Source: Bathymodiolus brooksi (lineage: Eukaryota > Mollusca > Bivalvia > Mytilida > Modiolidae). From it: a stretch of 64,000 bases of DNA. A program made the position numbers and the translations under genes. The stretch lies in assembly GCA_963680875.1 (NCBI GenBank), contig OY804579.1, positions 53,644,036 through 53,708,035 of the forward strand, written 5' to 3'. The notes beneath the pieces were generated by a model. That model was not told where the DNA came from, ran no database searches, and saw nothing but the letters and a program-made list of their open reading frames with translations. This document shows positions 33,977 through 45,867 of the stretch, piece after piece. How positions within the stretch are numbered: the stretch's first letter is position 1; every line of letters begins with the position of its first letter.

Positions 33977-35894
33977 ACATGATAGCTATGACAGCCTATG
34001 GGTCGTTGTTAATGTCCCGTTGTCAAACACATGATAGCTATGACAGCCTATGGGTCGTTGTTGATGTCCCGTTGTCAAACACATGATAGCTATGACAGCC
34101 TATGGGTCGTTGTTGATGTCCCGTTGTCAAACACATGATAGCTATGACAGCCTATGGGTCGTTGTTGATGTCCCGTTGTCAAACACATGATAGCTATGAC
34201 AGCCTATGGGTCGTTGTTGATGTCCCGTTGTCAAACACATGATAGCTATGACAGCCTATGGGTCGTTGTTGATGTCCCGTTGTCAAACACATGATATCTA
34301 TGACAGCCTATGGGTCGTTGTTGATGTCCCGTTGTCAAACACATGATAGCTATGACAGCCTATGGGTCGTTGTTGATGTCCCGTTGTCAAACACATGATA
34401 TCTATGACAGCCTATGGGTCGTTGTTGATGTCCCGTTGTCAAACACATGATATCTATGACAGCCTATGGGTCGTTGTTGATGTCCCGTTGTCAAACACAT
34501 GATAGCTATGACAGCCTATGGGTCGTTGTTGATGTCCCGTTGTCAAACACATGATATCTATGACAGCCTATGGGTCATTGTTGATGTCCCGTTGTCAAAC
34601 ACATGATAGCTATGACAGCCTATGGGTCGTTGTTGATGTCCCGTTGTCAAACACATGATAGCTATGACAGCCTATGGGTCGTTGTTGATGTCCCGTTGTC
34701 AAACACATGATAGCTATGACAGCCTATGGGTCGTTGTTGATGTCCCGTTGTCAAACACATGATAGCTATGACAGCCTATGGGTCGTTGTTGATGTCCCGT
34801 TGTCAAACACATGATAGCTATGACAGCCTATGGGTCGTTGTTGATGTCCCGTTGTCAAACACATGATAGCTATGACAGCCTATGGGTCGTTGTTGATGTC
34901 CCGTTGTCAAACACATGATAGCTATGACAGCCTATGGGTCGTTGTTGATGTCCCGTTGTCAAACACATGATAGCTATGACAGCCTATGGGTCGTTGTTGA
35001 TGTCCCGTTGTCAAACACATGATAGCTATGACAGCCTATGGGTCGTTGTTGATGTCCCGTTGTCAAACACATGATAGCTATGACAGCCTATGGGTCGTTG
35101 TTGATGTCCCGTTGTCAAACACATGATAGCTATGACAGCCTATGGGTCGTTGTTGATGTCCCGTTGTCAAACACATGATAGCTATGACAGCCTATGGGTC
35201 GTTGTTGATGTCCCGTTGTCAAACACATGATAGCTATGACAGCCTATGGGTCGTTGTTGATGTCCCGTTGTCAAACACATGATAGCTATGACAGCCTATG
35301 GGTCGTTGTTGATGTCCCGTTGTCAAACACATGATAGCTATGACAGCCTATGGGTCGTTGTTGATGCCCCGTTGTCAAACACATGATAGCTATGACAGCC
35401 TATAGGTCGTTGTTGATGTCCCGTTGTCAAACACATGATAGCTATGACAGCCTATAGGTCGTTGTTGATGTCCCGTTGTCAAACACATGATAGCTATGAC
35501 AGCCTATAGGTCGTTGTTGATGTCCCGTTGTCAAACACATGATAGCTATGACAGCCTATAGGTCGTTGTTGATGTCCCGTTGCCAAACACATGATAGCTA
35601 TGACAGCCTATGGGTCGTTGTTGATGTCCCGTTGTCAAACACATGATAGCTATGACAGCCTATAGGTCGTTGTTGATGTCCCGTTGTCAAACACATGATA
35701 GCTATGACAGCCTATGGGTCGTTGTTGATGTCCCGTTGTCAAACACATGATAGCTATGACAGCCTATGGGTCGTTGTTGATGTCCCGTTGCCAAACACAT
35801 GATAGCTATGGCAGCCTATAGGTCGTTGTTGATGTCCCGTTGTCAAACACATGATAGCTATGACAGCCTATGGGTCGTTGTTGATGTCCCGTTG
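33977..35894. repeat. minisatellite, 52-bp unit, about 37 copies
   Basis: Contiguous with the 61-bp array. The unit is the same except for a clean 9-bp deletion (caaacatctcttcttcatg becomes caaacacatg). Copies are nearly identical, with scattered single-base variants (gatatct for gatagct; atagg for atggg, the latter clustered near 35400-35660). Ends at ccgttgta. Confidence 0.95.
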
Positions 35895-35989
35895 TAAGTC
35901 AAACATTCCCCACCCTATTCGTCTTATCCTCTTTTTCTTGTGGCAATCTAAATGTCAGTCCTCAGACACACCCTAGTGCCATCTTTTTA

Positions 35990-36075
35990 CCTACAAGATT
36001 TACTGTTCGTCACGAATATAGCTGCAATACTGTTCACTTGACATTAAGCACCAATCAATCAATCAATCAATCAAT
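35990..36075 (+). mobile_element. SINE-type 3' tail with (aatc)n
   Basis: gtcacgaatatagctgcaat, actgttcacttgacattaag, then (caat)n. It resembles the common SINE tail core, but the head is absent or replaced by the minisatellite to its left. Confidence 0.6.
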
Positions 36076-36911
36076 AACATAGGTTTAATCTCCTCCAACC
36101 AAATCATTATCAACTAATGCTATGTATAGTCGGAATTAGCGTTTTTAGTGAATGACTTTATGTGTTATACTAAGTCTGCTCACAGATCGTTCACCTTCAA
36201 TCGTCACTAATAGAGAACATTAGAACATTATATTGTTAGTTGTAAAATAAATTGGTCGTCATTGTCTATATCTATAGTCAACTGCCAGTGAATACAATCA
36301 CCCACACAAAGTGTGTTATCATATAATAATCCAATACATTTTGGTACTTGATGGATAATTTGTCTGACACCATCTGTTTCTAAATTTTAAATAAAAAGGT
36401 TATCTCGAAAAGGGTGATAAATACTTAGTTTTGCCACATTAAATATGTTTATTGCCTACCTTGCAAGAATATCATACATTTTGCAAAAAAAAAACCCAAC
36501 AATAATAAAACTGGAAATGAATGGCCCATAACGGCATACCCGGGCTGATATGGCGTTATCAGTCCATCTGGCGGTTGATAATTACCGTTATGTCATATCA
36601 GACCGGTCGAGTGTGGTGATAATGCCATATCAGCCCGACCCATTTTCACATCATTTAATTGTAAGTATATGTTAGATTATTATAGATTGAATACGACCTT
36701 TTCCACGTCGTTCTGGTTATCGCCCATCGACCCATATCAGCCCGTTGCTTCGACCTGGACCTATATTGAAGTCTCGGGTGATAGCAAGGTTAGGATCTGC
36801 GAGGAATTTCTTGTCTTACGATAGAGCATTATTCATGCAGGATTTCCTGTACTTACATTTTTTACAACATCGTAGTACAAGTGTTTAAAGAACAACATGA
36901 TGAAGCAGTAA
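36076..36911. repeat. intron DNA with a nested palindrome at 36541-36637
   Basis: Arms 36541-36561 (cgggctgatatggcgttatca) and 36615-36637 are inverted complements with one mismatch. A second partly overlapping pair uses ctgatatg at 36545 and catatcag at 36594. The motif atatcagcccg occurs once more at about 36733. The rest (36076-36540, 36650-36911) shows nothing recognisable. Confidence 0.6.
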
Positions 36912-37695
36912 CTAAAACATACGTGAAACAGGAACACTGTCTAACGAAAACATACATGAAACAGTGAAACAACAACACTGCCTAAAGAAAACATACATGA
37001 AGCATAAACACTGCCGACGGAAAATATATGTGAAACAGGAACACTGCCTACCGAAAACATACGTAAAACAGGAACACTGCCTACCTCGAAGTTACGTGAA
37101 ACATGAACACTGCATACTGAAAACATACGTGAAACAGGAACCCCGCCTATCGAAATCATACGTGAAACAGGAACCCTGCCGACCGAAAATATATGTGAAA
37201 CAGGAACACTGCCTACCGAAATCATACGTGAAACAACAACACTGCCTACCGATAAAACATACGTGAAACAGGAACCCTGCCGACCGAAACCATACGTGTA
37301 ACAGGAACCCTGCCTACCGAAACCATACGTGAAACAGGAACCCTGCCTACCGAAAGCATATACGTCAAACATGAACCCTGCCTACCGAAAATATATGTGA
37401 AATGGGAACACTCCCTACCGAAAATATACGTGGAACATGAATACTGCCTACTGAAAATATATGTGAAATAGGAACACTGTCTACCGCAAAGATACGTGAA
37501 ACAGGAACCCCGCCTACCGAAATCATACATGTATGTGAAACAGGAACCCTGTCTACTGAAACCATACGTGAAACGGGAACTCTTGTCTACCGAACCCATA
37601 AGTGAAACAGGAACACTGCCTACGTGAACATACGTGAAAAGGAACACTGCCTACCGAAAACATACGTGAAATAGGAATACTGCCTACCGAACCTG
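36912..37695. repeat. minisatellite, 33-bp unit, about 24 copies
   Basis: Unit like aaaacatacgtgaaacagga plus acactgcctaccg. Because 33 is a multiple of three, long frames appear on both strands; on the plus strand they read an 11-residue repeat KTYVKQEHCLP (100 residues, 36964-37266). Small indels break the frame repeatedly and no start context or flanking coding sequence is visible, so it is treated as non-coding. Confidence 0.9.
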
Positions 37696-37782
37696 TTGTG
37701 AGGGAATAAATGGATGTCATAGATTGGTAATTTTCCTGCAATTAGTCTGTTTCTGTTTCTTCTGACTTATAAATCTCTAGTT

Positions 37783-38147
37783 TATACCTCTATTAGAACC
37801 GCATCAATGGTGTTATGTTAGCGTGCTCGCCTCGAGTGCGGTAGATCGTGATTTCGAGCCCCTACCAAAGACATTAAAAATTATTATTTGTTGCTTCTCC
37901 GGTAAGCACGCAGCATTAAGGAGAAAGAGCAAAGACTGGTTGTCTCGGAATCAGGATAATGTGTTCTAGTGGGGCGACCTGTCTATTCGCGGACTGTTGT
38001 GTCGGTGAACCAGGACTATAATAATCCAACTAAGCGTGTTGGTCTAGTACAAAACGGACCCCATCATCATTTCATTGAAAATTTACTTGATATAGCTGAA
38101 GTATTGATGAGTTGGCGTTAAACAACAACCAATATACCTCTATTAGA
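37783..38147 (+). mobile_element. SINE-3 intact copy with 15-bp target duplication
   Basis: Body 37798-38132 (335 bp) with a tRNA-Glu/Asp-like head (ggtgttatgttagcgtgctc, gatttcgagcccc), middle (aaagactggttgtctcggaa, ctagtacaaaacggacccc) and tail (tgatatagctgaagtattga, ggcgttaaacaacaacc). A perfect duplication tatacctctattaga lies at 37783-37797 and 38133-38147. Confidence 0.9.
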
Positions 38148-38610
38148 CATATAAAGCGTTGACAAGCCACATGACATCTACTTGGGCTATGATGGTTTTA
38201 ACACATAAATAAAATATTAATGGATACGTGTGTATAAAACAGTCATAGCACTGTTAAATTGCAATATAAAAACAATATATATATATTAATATAGTGTCCT
38301 ATAATATGCATTTACGTCAGACAATAGACCAGAAAGTCAGGGTTTTTTTTGGTACTAGTTATCACTCGACATGATTTCCTATTTTTGGTCAAATCTGTAC
38401 AACGTTGTTTCCTGTCAGATACGATATTATTCTATGATTCAATGATAGCGTATGCATGTACAACAATATCTACCAAAATACAGCCTCTGTCTTTTTACAA
38501 TACATTTGTCTGACAAATAATGGAAAACTTGCAGGCCCTTAAATAGTACTGATATTTTATTTTTGATGACGATATTTTACATTACTCAAGACAAGGAATT
38601 TTTAGAAGAT
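38148..38610. other. no gene seen
   Basis: AT-rich intron sequence. Confidence 0.45.
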
Positions 38611-38864
38611 ACCGTCGTGGTCGTGATCATATGGTAGTTGGATTTACAACTACCTATGTAATCAGTGCCTATCACCACTAACGTTGTGGGTTGGAATCCC
38701 GCTCATGCGAGGTGTACTCGATACAACATTATCTGATAAAGTTTGTCAGTGACTTACGGCAGGTCGGTGGTATTCTCCGGGTACTCCGGTTTCCTCCACC
38801 AATAAAACTAACCGCCATGATATAACTGAACTATTTTTGAAAGTGGTAACCATATCAAACCATA
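38611..38864 (+). mobile_element. SINE-1 copy, full length
   Basis: accgtcgtggtcgtgatcat head, ggttggaatcccgctcatg B-box region with one change from consensus, full central block, tail with aactatttttgaaagtggta. Target duplication not clear. Confidence 0.85.
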
Positions 38865-39300
38865 TCAACCAAAAAGATATTAAATATATAATCCTTTCTG
38901 TTTGACAAATCTAATTAATCCTGTGAGTGTGGAAGACAACACCAGCGTTGATATGTCCTATACAATATTTTCACCTCAAAACTGGCTTCTTTTACTTGAC
39001 TTGGGGACCGACCATTTATTTTGTTTTGCGTGAGGTTGGGAGGGGGTATGTATCTCCTTCGAGCTAGATTTTGTTCACGCAAAACAAAAATCATATTATT
39101 TTTTTATGTATTAGTTTTTAAGGATCAGGTTATTTATTTTTACCTCTTTGAGACTAATTTATTGGTTTTCTATAAAAAATTAGCGACAATTTATTTTCTT
39201 TAAAAATATGAACCCTTCCCCCCACCCCCCACCCCACCTTAAATTTAAATTGTTCCCTTACGTCCTGTAAATGTTATGCTATATCTATTACACATGCACA
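38865..39300. other. no gene seen
   Basis: Includes a C-rich run (39220-39237). A 60-residue frame at 39021 has no motif. Confidence 0.45.
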
Positions 39301-39603
39301 CTTATATGGTTGCAGGGTACTGGTGGCTCAATGAGTTAGGTAGTTGGATTACCTAGCAACTCATACAAGCCTATCACCAATACGGCGTGGGTTCGCGTCC
39401 GGCTTTGTAAATTACAAAAAGGCTGCACTCGACTCACAGCCGCAAGTGATAAAGTTTACCAGTTGTTTATCCATGGTCGGTGGTTCTCTCTGGGTACTCC
39501 AGTTTCTTCCACCACTAAAACTGGTCGCCATGATATAGCTAAAATATTGCTGAAAATGGCGTTAAAACACCAAAAATCAATCAATCAATCTTATATGGTT
39601 GCA
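39301..39603 (+). mobile_element. SINE-2 copy with 14-bp target duplication
   Basis: Body 39315-39589. The tRNA-like head differs from SINE-1 (ggtggctcaatgagttaggt; gtgggttcgcgtccgg as B box). The central block (ggtcggtggttctctctggg) and tail (atgatatagctaaaatattg, gcgttaaaacacc) are shared with SINE-1. It ends in (tcaa)n. A perfect duplication cttatatggttgca lies at 39301-39314 and 39590-39603. Confidence 0.9.
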
Positions 39604-40005
39604 AAAGAACAATTGAAAAAAAGATTGTGATATTCATCAAGTTGTGCATAGACATTCATTGACAATATATTTAAGCTCGAGTGGCTTTAAACAATATAAC
39701 AATCACATTTTTTCCCTTTGATATTTTTTTAAAGTTTTTTTTATAATAAGATATTGTAATCTTTTTCTCTGTGAAATAAGCATTCTAAAAAGTCTTTCAA
39801 TGACAGACAAATGAAATGCAAAACATCAATAATCTTCATAGATATCAAAAGAAAAAATCTTATTGTATAACAACAAATTAAGTACAGTATCTAGCACAAT
39901 GACAATCAACTGTCTGTAGTGTAATCATATCAATGATAAAAAGGAAAGAAGTTTGATAGTATCATTTTGATGGTATCATTTCATTGTTGACAAGAACGTT
40001 GGCAT
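39604..40005. other. no gene seen
   Basis: AT-rich intron sequence up to the start of the 50-bp array. Confidence 0.45.
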
Positions 40006-41094
40006 TTAAATTAAATACGAATAACTATATATTGACGAAATAAACACGACTTCTGTTAAATTAAATAGGAATAACTATATATTGACGAAATAAACACGAC
40101 TTCTGTTAAATTAAATACGAATAACTATATATTGACGAAATAAACACGATTCTGTTAAATTAAATAGGAATAACTATATATTGACGAAATAAACACGACT
40201 CTCTGGTAAATTAAATACGAATAACTATATATTGACGAAATAAACACGATTCTGTTAAATTAAATGCAGATAACTATATATTGAAGAAATAAACACGACT
40301 CTGTTAAATTAAATAGGAATAACTATATATTGACGAAATAAACACGACTCTCTGTTAAATTAAATACGAATAACTATATATTGACGAAATAAACACGACT
40401 CTGGTAAATTAAATACGAATAACTATAGATTGACGAAATAAACACGATTCTGTTAAATTAAATACAAATAACTATTTATTGAAGAAATAAACACGACTCT
40501 GTTAAATTAAATAGGAATAACTATTTATCCTGCAATCAGTACATTTGCTGTACAAATATGCTATACGAATAAATTTTTGCTTTATTCGTACTAGACGAAT
40601 AAACTTTTCAGCCTACGAATAAACTTTCCTGGTACCCTGTAGCTATGTACTGCGGAGGGCGCAGACAAGTATGAAACTGGTACTAATGTAACGCGGACCA
40701 CGAAGAAAACACCCTTGACAACATTTATGAAAGGCGAGGAATGACGCTTGTTTCTGTCCTTTTTGTTTAAATCTGACAAGTTTTCCGACTTTTTTGACAT
40801 TGCAGGATAAACACAATATACGTACATTGTCGTTAAATATAACATTCATTTGTACTCGCTGCGAAACAGGCCTGAAAAGCTCGCCGAAGGTTCGCTGTTC
40901 TGCCTATTTCTAAAGCTCGTACAAATAAATTTTATAATTACCGACAATGTACGTATATTGTATATATATTGACGAAATAAACACGACTCTCTGTTAAATT
41001 AAATACGAATAACTATATGTTGACGAAATAAATACGATTCTGTTAAATTAAATACAAATAACTATATATTGACGAAATAAACACGACTTCTGTC
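40006..41094. repeat. minisatellite, about 50-bp unit, split by an insertion
   Basis: Left part 40006-40528 (about 10 copies) and right part 40962-41094 (about 2.5 copies) share the unit ttaaattaaatacgaataac, tatatattgacgaaataaac, acgactctctg. Small length differences between copies sit in the ctctg segment. The interrupting element is listed separately. Confidence 0.9.
40529..40961. mobile_element. insertion in the 50-bp array, containing hairpin B
   Basis: About 430 bp with no array units. Its left edge holds tttatcctgcaat (about 40524) and an inverted copy attgcaggataaa lies at about 40799-40811. The segment 40813-40961 is a long palindrome whose outer arms read acaatatacgtacattgtcg and its complement, with a CTCGC-rich tip at 40878-40898 (aagctcgccgaaggttcgctg). 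No transposase. Confidence 0.65.
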
Positions 41095-41244
41095 CGTTTC
41101 ATAAGTGTTACGTATCAGTATTCATCTGAAATCAATTATTTTACCACTTTAAATCCATCTTAACTAAAAGTTAATCACGTTTTATACCACTGTTATATCA
41201 GTAGCTTAGTATAGTAAGCGCAGGATCAATACGACTAGATATAG

Positions 41245-42475
41245 AGGACGGGGCATTATAGGTACATAATACTGTACATATGTAATAAGTCTTTAAAAAC
41301 TTAGATCTGTATGTGTAGATATAGCACGAGACATTATTGATACATAAGTTTAACATTTATATTGTGTAACAAGTCTTTAAAAACTTAGATCTGTATGTGT
41401 AGATATAGCACGAGACATTATTGATACATAAGTTTAACATTTATATTGTGTAACAAGTCTTTAAAACTTAGATCTGTATGTGTAGATATAGCACGAGACA
41501 TTATTGATACACAAGTTTAACATTTATATTGTGTAACAAGTCTTTAAAACTTAGATCTGTATGTGTAGATATAGCACGAGACATTATTGATACATACGTT
41601 TAACATTTATATTGTGTAATAAGTCTTTAAAAACTTAGATCTGTATGTGTAGATATAGCACGAGACATTATTGATACATAAGTTTAACATTTATATTGTG
41701 TAATAAGTCTTTAAAACTTAGATCTGTATGTGTAGATATAGCACGAGACATTATTGATACATAAGTTTAACATTTATATTGTGTAACAAGTCTTTAAAAG
41801 TTAAATCTGTATGTGTAGATATAGCACGGGACATTATTGATACATAAGTTTAACAAGGGTCCGGGTGGCTCAATGAGTTAGGTAGTTGGATTACCTAACA
41901 ACTCATACAAGCCTATCACCAATACAGCGTGGGTTCGCGCCCAGCTTTGTAAATTACAAAAAAGGGTGAACTCGACTCGCAGCCGCAAGTGATAAAGTTT
42001 ATCAGTTGTTTGCCCATTGTCGGTGGTTCTCTCCGGGTACTCCGGCTTCTTCCACCATTAAAACTGGTCGCCATGATATAGCTGAAATATTGCTGAAAGT
42101 GGCGTTAAAATACCAAAAATCAAAATCATAAGTTTAACATTTATATTGTTCATGTGTAACAAGTCTTTAAAAGTTAGATCTGTATCTGTAGATATAGAAC
42201 GGGACATAATAGGTACATAGGTTTAACAGTTATACTGTACATGTGTAACAAGTCTTTAAAAGCTAAATCTGTATGTGTAGATATAGAACGGGACATAATA
42301 GGTACATAAGTTTAACATTTATATTGTACATGTGTAACAAGTCTTTAAACGGTAGATCTGTATGTGTAGATATAGAGAACGGGGCATTGGTACATAATAC
42401 TGTTTAACATTTATATTGTACATGTATAACACGTCTTTAAAAGTTCGATCTGTACGTGTAGATAAAACGGGATAT
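41245..42475. repeat. minisatellite, 83-84-bp unit, about 11 copies, split by a SINE
   Basis: The unit contains ttagatctgtatgtgtagat, atagcacgagacattattga, cataagtttaacatttatat and tgtgtaacaagtctttaaaa. Left-hand copies are very similar; those right of the SINE (42139-42475) and the first copy are more diverged, the usual edge-versus-core pattern. Confidence 0.9.
41843..42138 (+). mobile_element. SINE-2 copy inserted in the 84-bp array, 12-bp target duplication
   Basis: Body 41855-42126 is highly similar to the copy at 39315. Array sequence cataagtttaac is present on both sides (41843-41854 and 42127-42138), and the array resumes exactly where it stopped. Confidence 0.9.
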
Positions 42476-43062
42476 TATGTAATGCAGAATACACTCCGAC
42501 TGTAGATTCTTAAGAATAATCAACGAGACCCGTAAAATAAAGCCAGTGTAAAATATTAGACCCTCAGTGCTCGAACCTTCATATATGCAAGATTGAATCT
42601 GTGTATCAAAATGATGATTCATTCCATATATGATAGCATTTCCACTATACGATATTGTTAGAAAAATGATAGTTTATCAAATATTTTCTGACCCCATAAA
42701 CCCAATATGGTGCTTTTATTTGAACAAGATAAATATCGACTTCACAGATATAATTCCGGTCAAACAGAGTAACATTTCAATTCCTGGTTCTCGAGAATGC
42801 CTTTTTTCACTTTTTCAATTGCACTGTAAAATTTTACCCGTTTCCCCTTTTCCACACAGGGCTCGGACCCCACATAATCTGGATCGTCATTTGTTCTAAC
42901 TGTGAATCTGTGTATCAAAATGGTGATTTATACCGTTACATTTGCATTTCCTTTACTGCTTCTAATTTATTTTTTTTTTAATTTCCCATGGCAGCCAATA
43001 TGAAATTGTACCCCAGACCCAGAGCGCTGGCCTCACAGAACCTGTGACCTTTGCTTGTACAG
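42476..43062. other. no gene seen
   Basis: AT-rich intron sequence. An 89-residue frame at 42630 has no recognisable motif. Confidence 0.4.
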
Positions 43063-43242
43063 TTCTAGATCAGGGGCGGATCCAGGGGGCGCGTCCCCCC
43101 TAAAATTGGAAAAAATATGATTTTTTGGCGTAAAATCGTGACTTTTCACACGAAATACCCCAAATATTTTCGCTCCTCCCTCCGCTCGGCGCAATTTTTT
43201 TAAGTGCGCCCCCCCTAGCTTGAAATCCTGAATCCGCACCAA
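43063..43242 (-). mobile_element. GGGGCGGATCC-type MITE, degraded copy
   Basis: Inverse-orientation relative of 21118-21319: caggggcggatccaggggg at the left, aaatatgattttttggcg and the gaaatacccc, ctccgctcggcgcaattttt core, and a decayed right end (atcctgaatccgcac). A 69-residue minus-strand frame here is a by-product of the repeat. Confidence 0.75.
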
Positions 43243-43540
43243 TGATGCTGAGTGTAGAACTTAGGAAAATTGTAATTGACGTAAAACAAATTTAATCTTG
43301 TTTTTTTTGTTTAGGTTCATGTAGTATATATATTATAAAGCTGTATGTTATTGTATTGAAACAAACTAAAAGATAAGCATAAATCTAATTAGTTATTTAT
43401 GTAAAATATGATATTAGTCAGATGATCTTATATACTAACATAATAGCTACTTATGTTATTCCAGTTTATGTTTTAATACATAAAAACAATATTAATTATG
43501 AAGCGAAGTTGTTTTTTTTAGAATAACATTGTTCGTGACA
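43243..43540. other. no gene seen
   Basis: AT-rich intron sequence. Confidence 0.4.
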
Positions 43541-43664
43541 TTAGTGGGGTTCGTGTTGCTCAATATTTAATTTTCTGTGTAATGTTTTGTCAACCATTGT
43601 TTGTCTTATTCATTTCCATTTGCTCATGGTATTGTCTCTGTCCTCCTTTGCTATCTGAACATTG
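43541..43664 (-). repeat. dispersed repeat family B, partial copy
   Basis: ggggttcgtgttgctcaata, ttttctgtgtaatgttttgt and tgctatctgaac match, in the same orientation, the copies at 9348 and 11491. Confidence 0.65.
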
Positions 43665-44230
43665 AGGTTATATATATATTATGAAACTACCCCATTACAT
43701 CGGGGGCGCCAACCGCCGGGGTGTCGGTGGCGCGTCTAACTACAGTTATTAAAATGTACATTTATTATGATAAAAGCACATGCAACAAAAATATGATAAG
43801 ACATCTGCCATATATACACACACGTTATAAACTGTCCATAAACTCTCCATAAAACATCATTTATAATTATACTTAAAATATTATAAGATAAATATTTTAA
43901 ACAGTAACACTCAATACTTCACTGGCTTCGTAATCTAAAACATGTTTCAATATACATTTTACCGATAAAATCATAAAATATTCCAATATCATTATTATGG
44001 AGGTTAAAACGTGACACTCAAAATAGACAAAACACACCTTGTATGCTATGCCTTTACTTTTAGTATTGAAATGACCAAATGTACAAAGTGTTCTTCCTAA
44101 AACTACATAGAAATTAACTTAAATAATACTGCGCCCTCTATCGGCACTTTCGCTGCAGCGACTAGCGGGAGAGTAATATAACGACTGGATTATTCGGGTT
44201 ACATAGAAATAGAAACATGGTATCATATTA
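43665..44230. other. no gene seen
   Basis: A short GC-rich island (atcgggggcgccaaccgcc at about 43698) and a second GC-richer patch near 44130-44170; otherwise AT-rich. No gene recognised. Confidence 0.4.
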
Positions 44231-44231
44231 A

Positions 44232-44457
44232 GGGGCCGTCGTGATCGTATGGTAGTTAGATTTCTAACTATCTATGTAATTAGTGCCTATTAGTGTACTC
44301 GATATATATAGCATTATGTGATAAAGTTTGTCAGTGACTTGCGACAGGTCGGTGGTTTTCTCCGGGTGCTCCGGTTTCCTCCACCAATAAAACCGACCGC
44401 CTTGATATAGCTGAAATATTGTTGAAAGTGGCGTTAAATACCATAACCCTGACCCCT
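44232..44457 (+). mobile_element. SINE-1 copy lacking the B-box region
   Basis: Head ggggccgtcgtgatcgtatg is joined to the central part with about 40 bp missing between attagtgcctat and tgtactcgat, so the B box is lost. The tail gtggcgttaaataccataac ends in the telomere-like ccctgacccctg. gtatcatat on both sides may be the target duplication. Confidence 0.8.
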
Positions 44458-45867
44458 GTATCATATATAATTTTTTATATATAGAAATAGAAACGTGTAT
44501 CATATTATTTTCATTCTGTTGTTCCGACATGATATTGGAAAGGTAACTAGAGTGAAAACGAAAATAGAATTGTTCATAAATATAATACTAAAAATTTAAT
44601 ATCAGGTTAAGTTAACTGTTAATATCCTGTAGTAGCTTTATTAAAGAAATTAGAAACTTCAAAGATCCTTGTGACTTAATTTTAATATCAAAGTGAATGA
44701 CATCAAGAAACATTTTTTTTTAATTTCAAATTAATTTTATTATTAAAAATAGTTTTAATCAAAATGAAAATCTTATTACATGTGCAAAACAATAGTAATA
44801 CAGAAAATTAACAAGAGACGAGGCAATATTATCTAAACAGCCTTGAAAAAATAATCCCACGATTTTCTATTCAAAGTAAGAATCTAGGAATTGTTGATCG
44901 TCTTTTGAATAAACCTTTGAGATTGAATATTCAGAATAAACACTACTATTTCATGTTTAGCTTGTATTAAGCCCAAACTAATCAATTCATAAAGTCATCT
45001 CAAGAGAAGAACGAGACTAGATGATAATCCGAGCCTGTATCGCTCACCTGGTCATTCATTCACTGTTTTTGGGTTCAAGCAAGTCTGTAGTTTTTCAGCT
45101 AAAGTATTCATATTCACATAGTTAAACAATGTGCTGTGGTGTTTGCCATCTTGGATTTTCAATCCACACAACAGTGAAATATATATCTAAGAACTCCTAA
45201 CCATGCTCGTTATGGTTAAATTTTCAAGCAGATTCTGGCATCAAATAAAGCGAGTTTTCTATTTTTAGTAACGGAGGCCATCTTGGATGGAGTTCTGTAG
45301 TATAAATTATGCCAATCATGGCTCATTCTCAATCTTGCAAATATTTACTCAAATCACACGTCAATCCACCCCATTATAAGAATCACACACACCCAGTAAT
45401 TTTAGATGTATATAGTAGACAAACCTAAAAGTTAAAAAAAAACATATTTTTTAATTATAATAAGAAATACATACTAAATATATGTTTCCGATAAAAATAA
45501 GAGTAAGTGAACTTTATCAGAACCTACATTGTAGCCCGAATCGCTTACAAAAGAAGACAAACTACTCTTGAAATGTGTTACAAACTACAGTATACATTTG
45601 TATAGTTAATAAAAACTAGTTAAAAAACCCAAACAAACACAATCTGATTAAAATCAGTTCTATCACTTGCTCCCATTTACTGACATTTTAATCAGATTGA
45701 AACACTTCATAGATACAAAAACTAATTTTTTTTCAACTGTGTAAGCTCATATCAATAGATTATAAACCCGTTGGTAAATCTGTAGTATGTTTTCTCTCTA
45801 GTAATTGTCTGGCTTCATTTGTTAAACAGTGGTTCTGGTCTTATTGACATAATGCAAACGTAGATAG
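44458..45867. other. no gene seen
   Basis: AT-rich intron DNA without recognisable genes or repeats. Confidence 0.45.

Noticed and set aside
32574..35894. Regular repeat array resembling a CRISPR locus
   Set aside because: Units are contiguous, with no unique spacers. The surrounding genome is clearly eukaryotic (introns, LINEs, SINEs).
36964..37266. 100-residue + strand frame in the 33-bp array as a real repeat protein
   Set aside because: It exists only because the unit is 33 bp. Frames are open on both strands, are broken by indels, and have no start or flanking coding sequence.
2501..42126. tRNA genes at A/B-box-like sequences
   Set aside because: The heads cannot be folded into a full cloverleaf by eye and always continue into SINE bodies flanked by target duplications.
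43033..43242. 69-residue minus-strand frame (HLKKLRRAEGGAKIFGVFR)
   Set aside because: It is translation of the GGGGCGGATCC MITE. Frames like this are often predicted from that repeat in other animals and are not genes.
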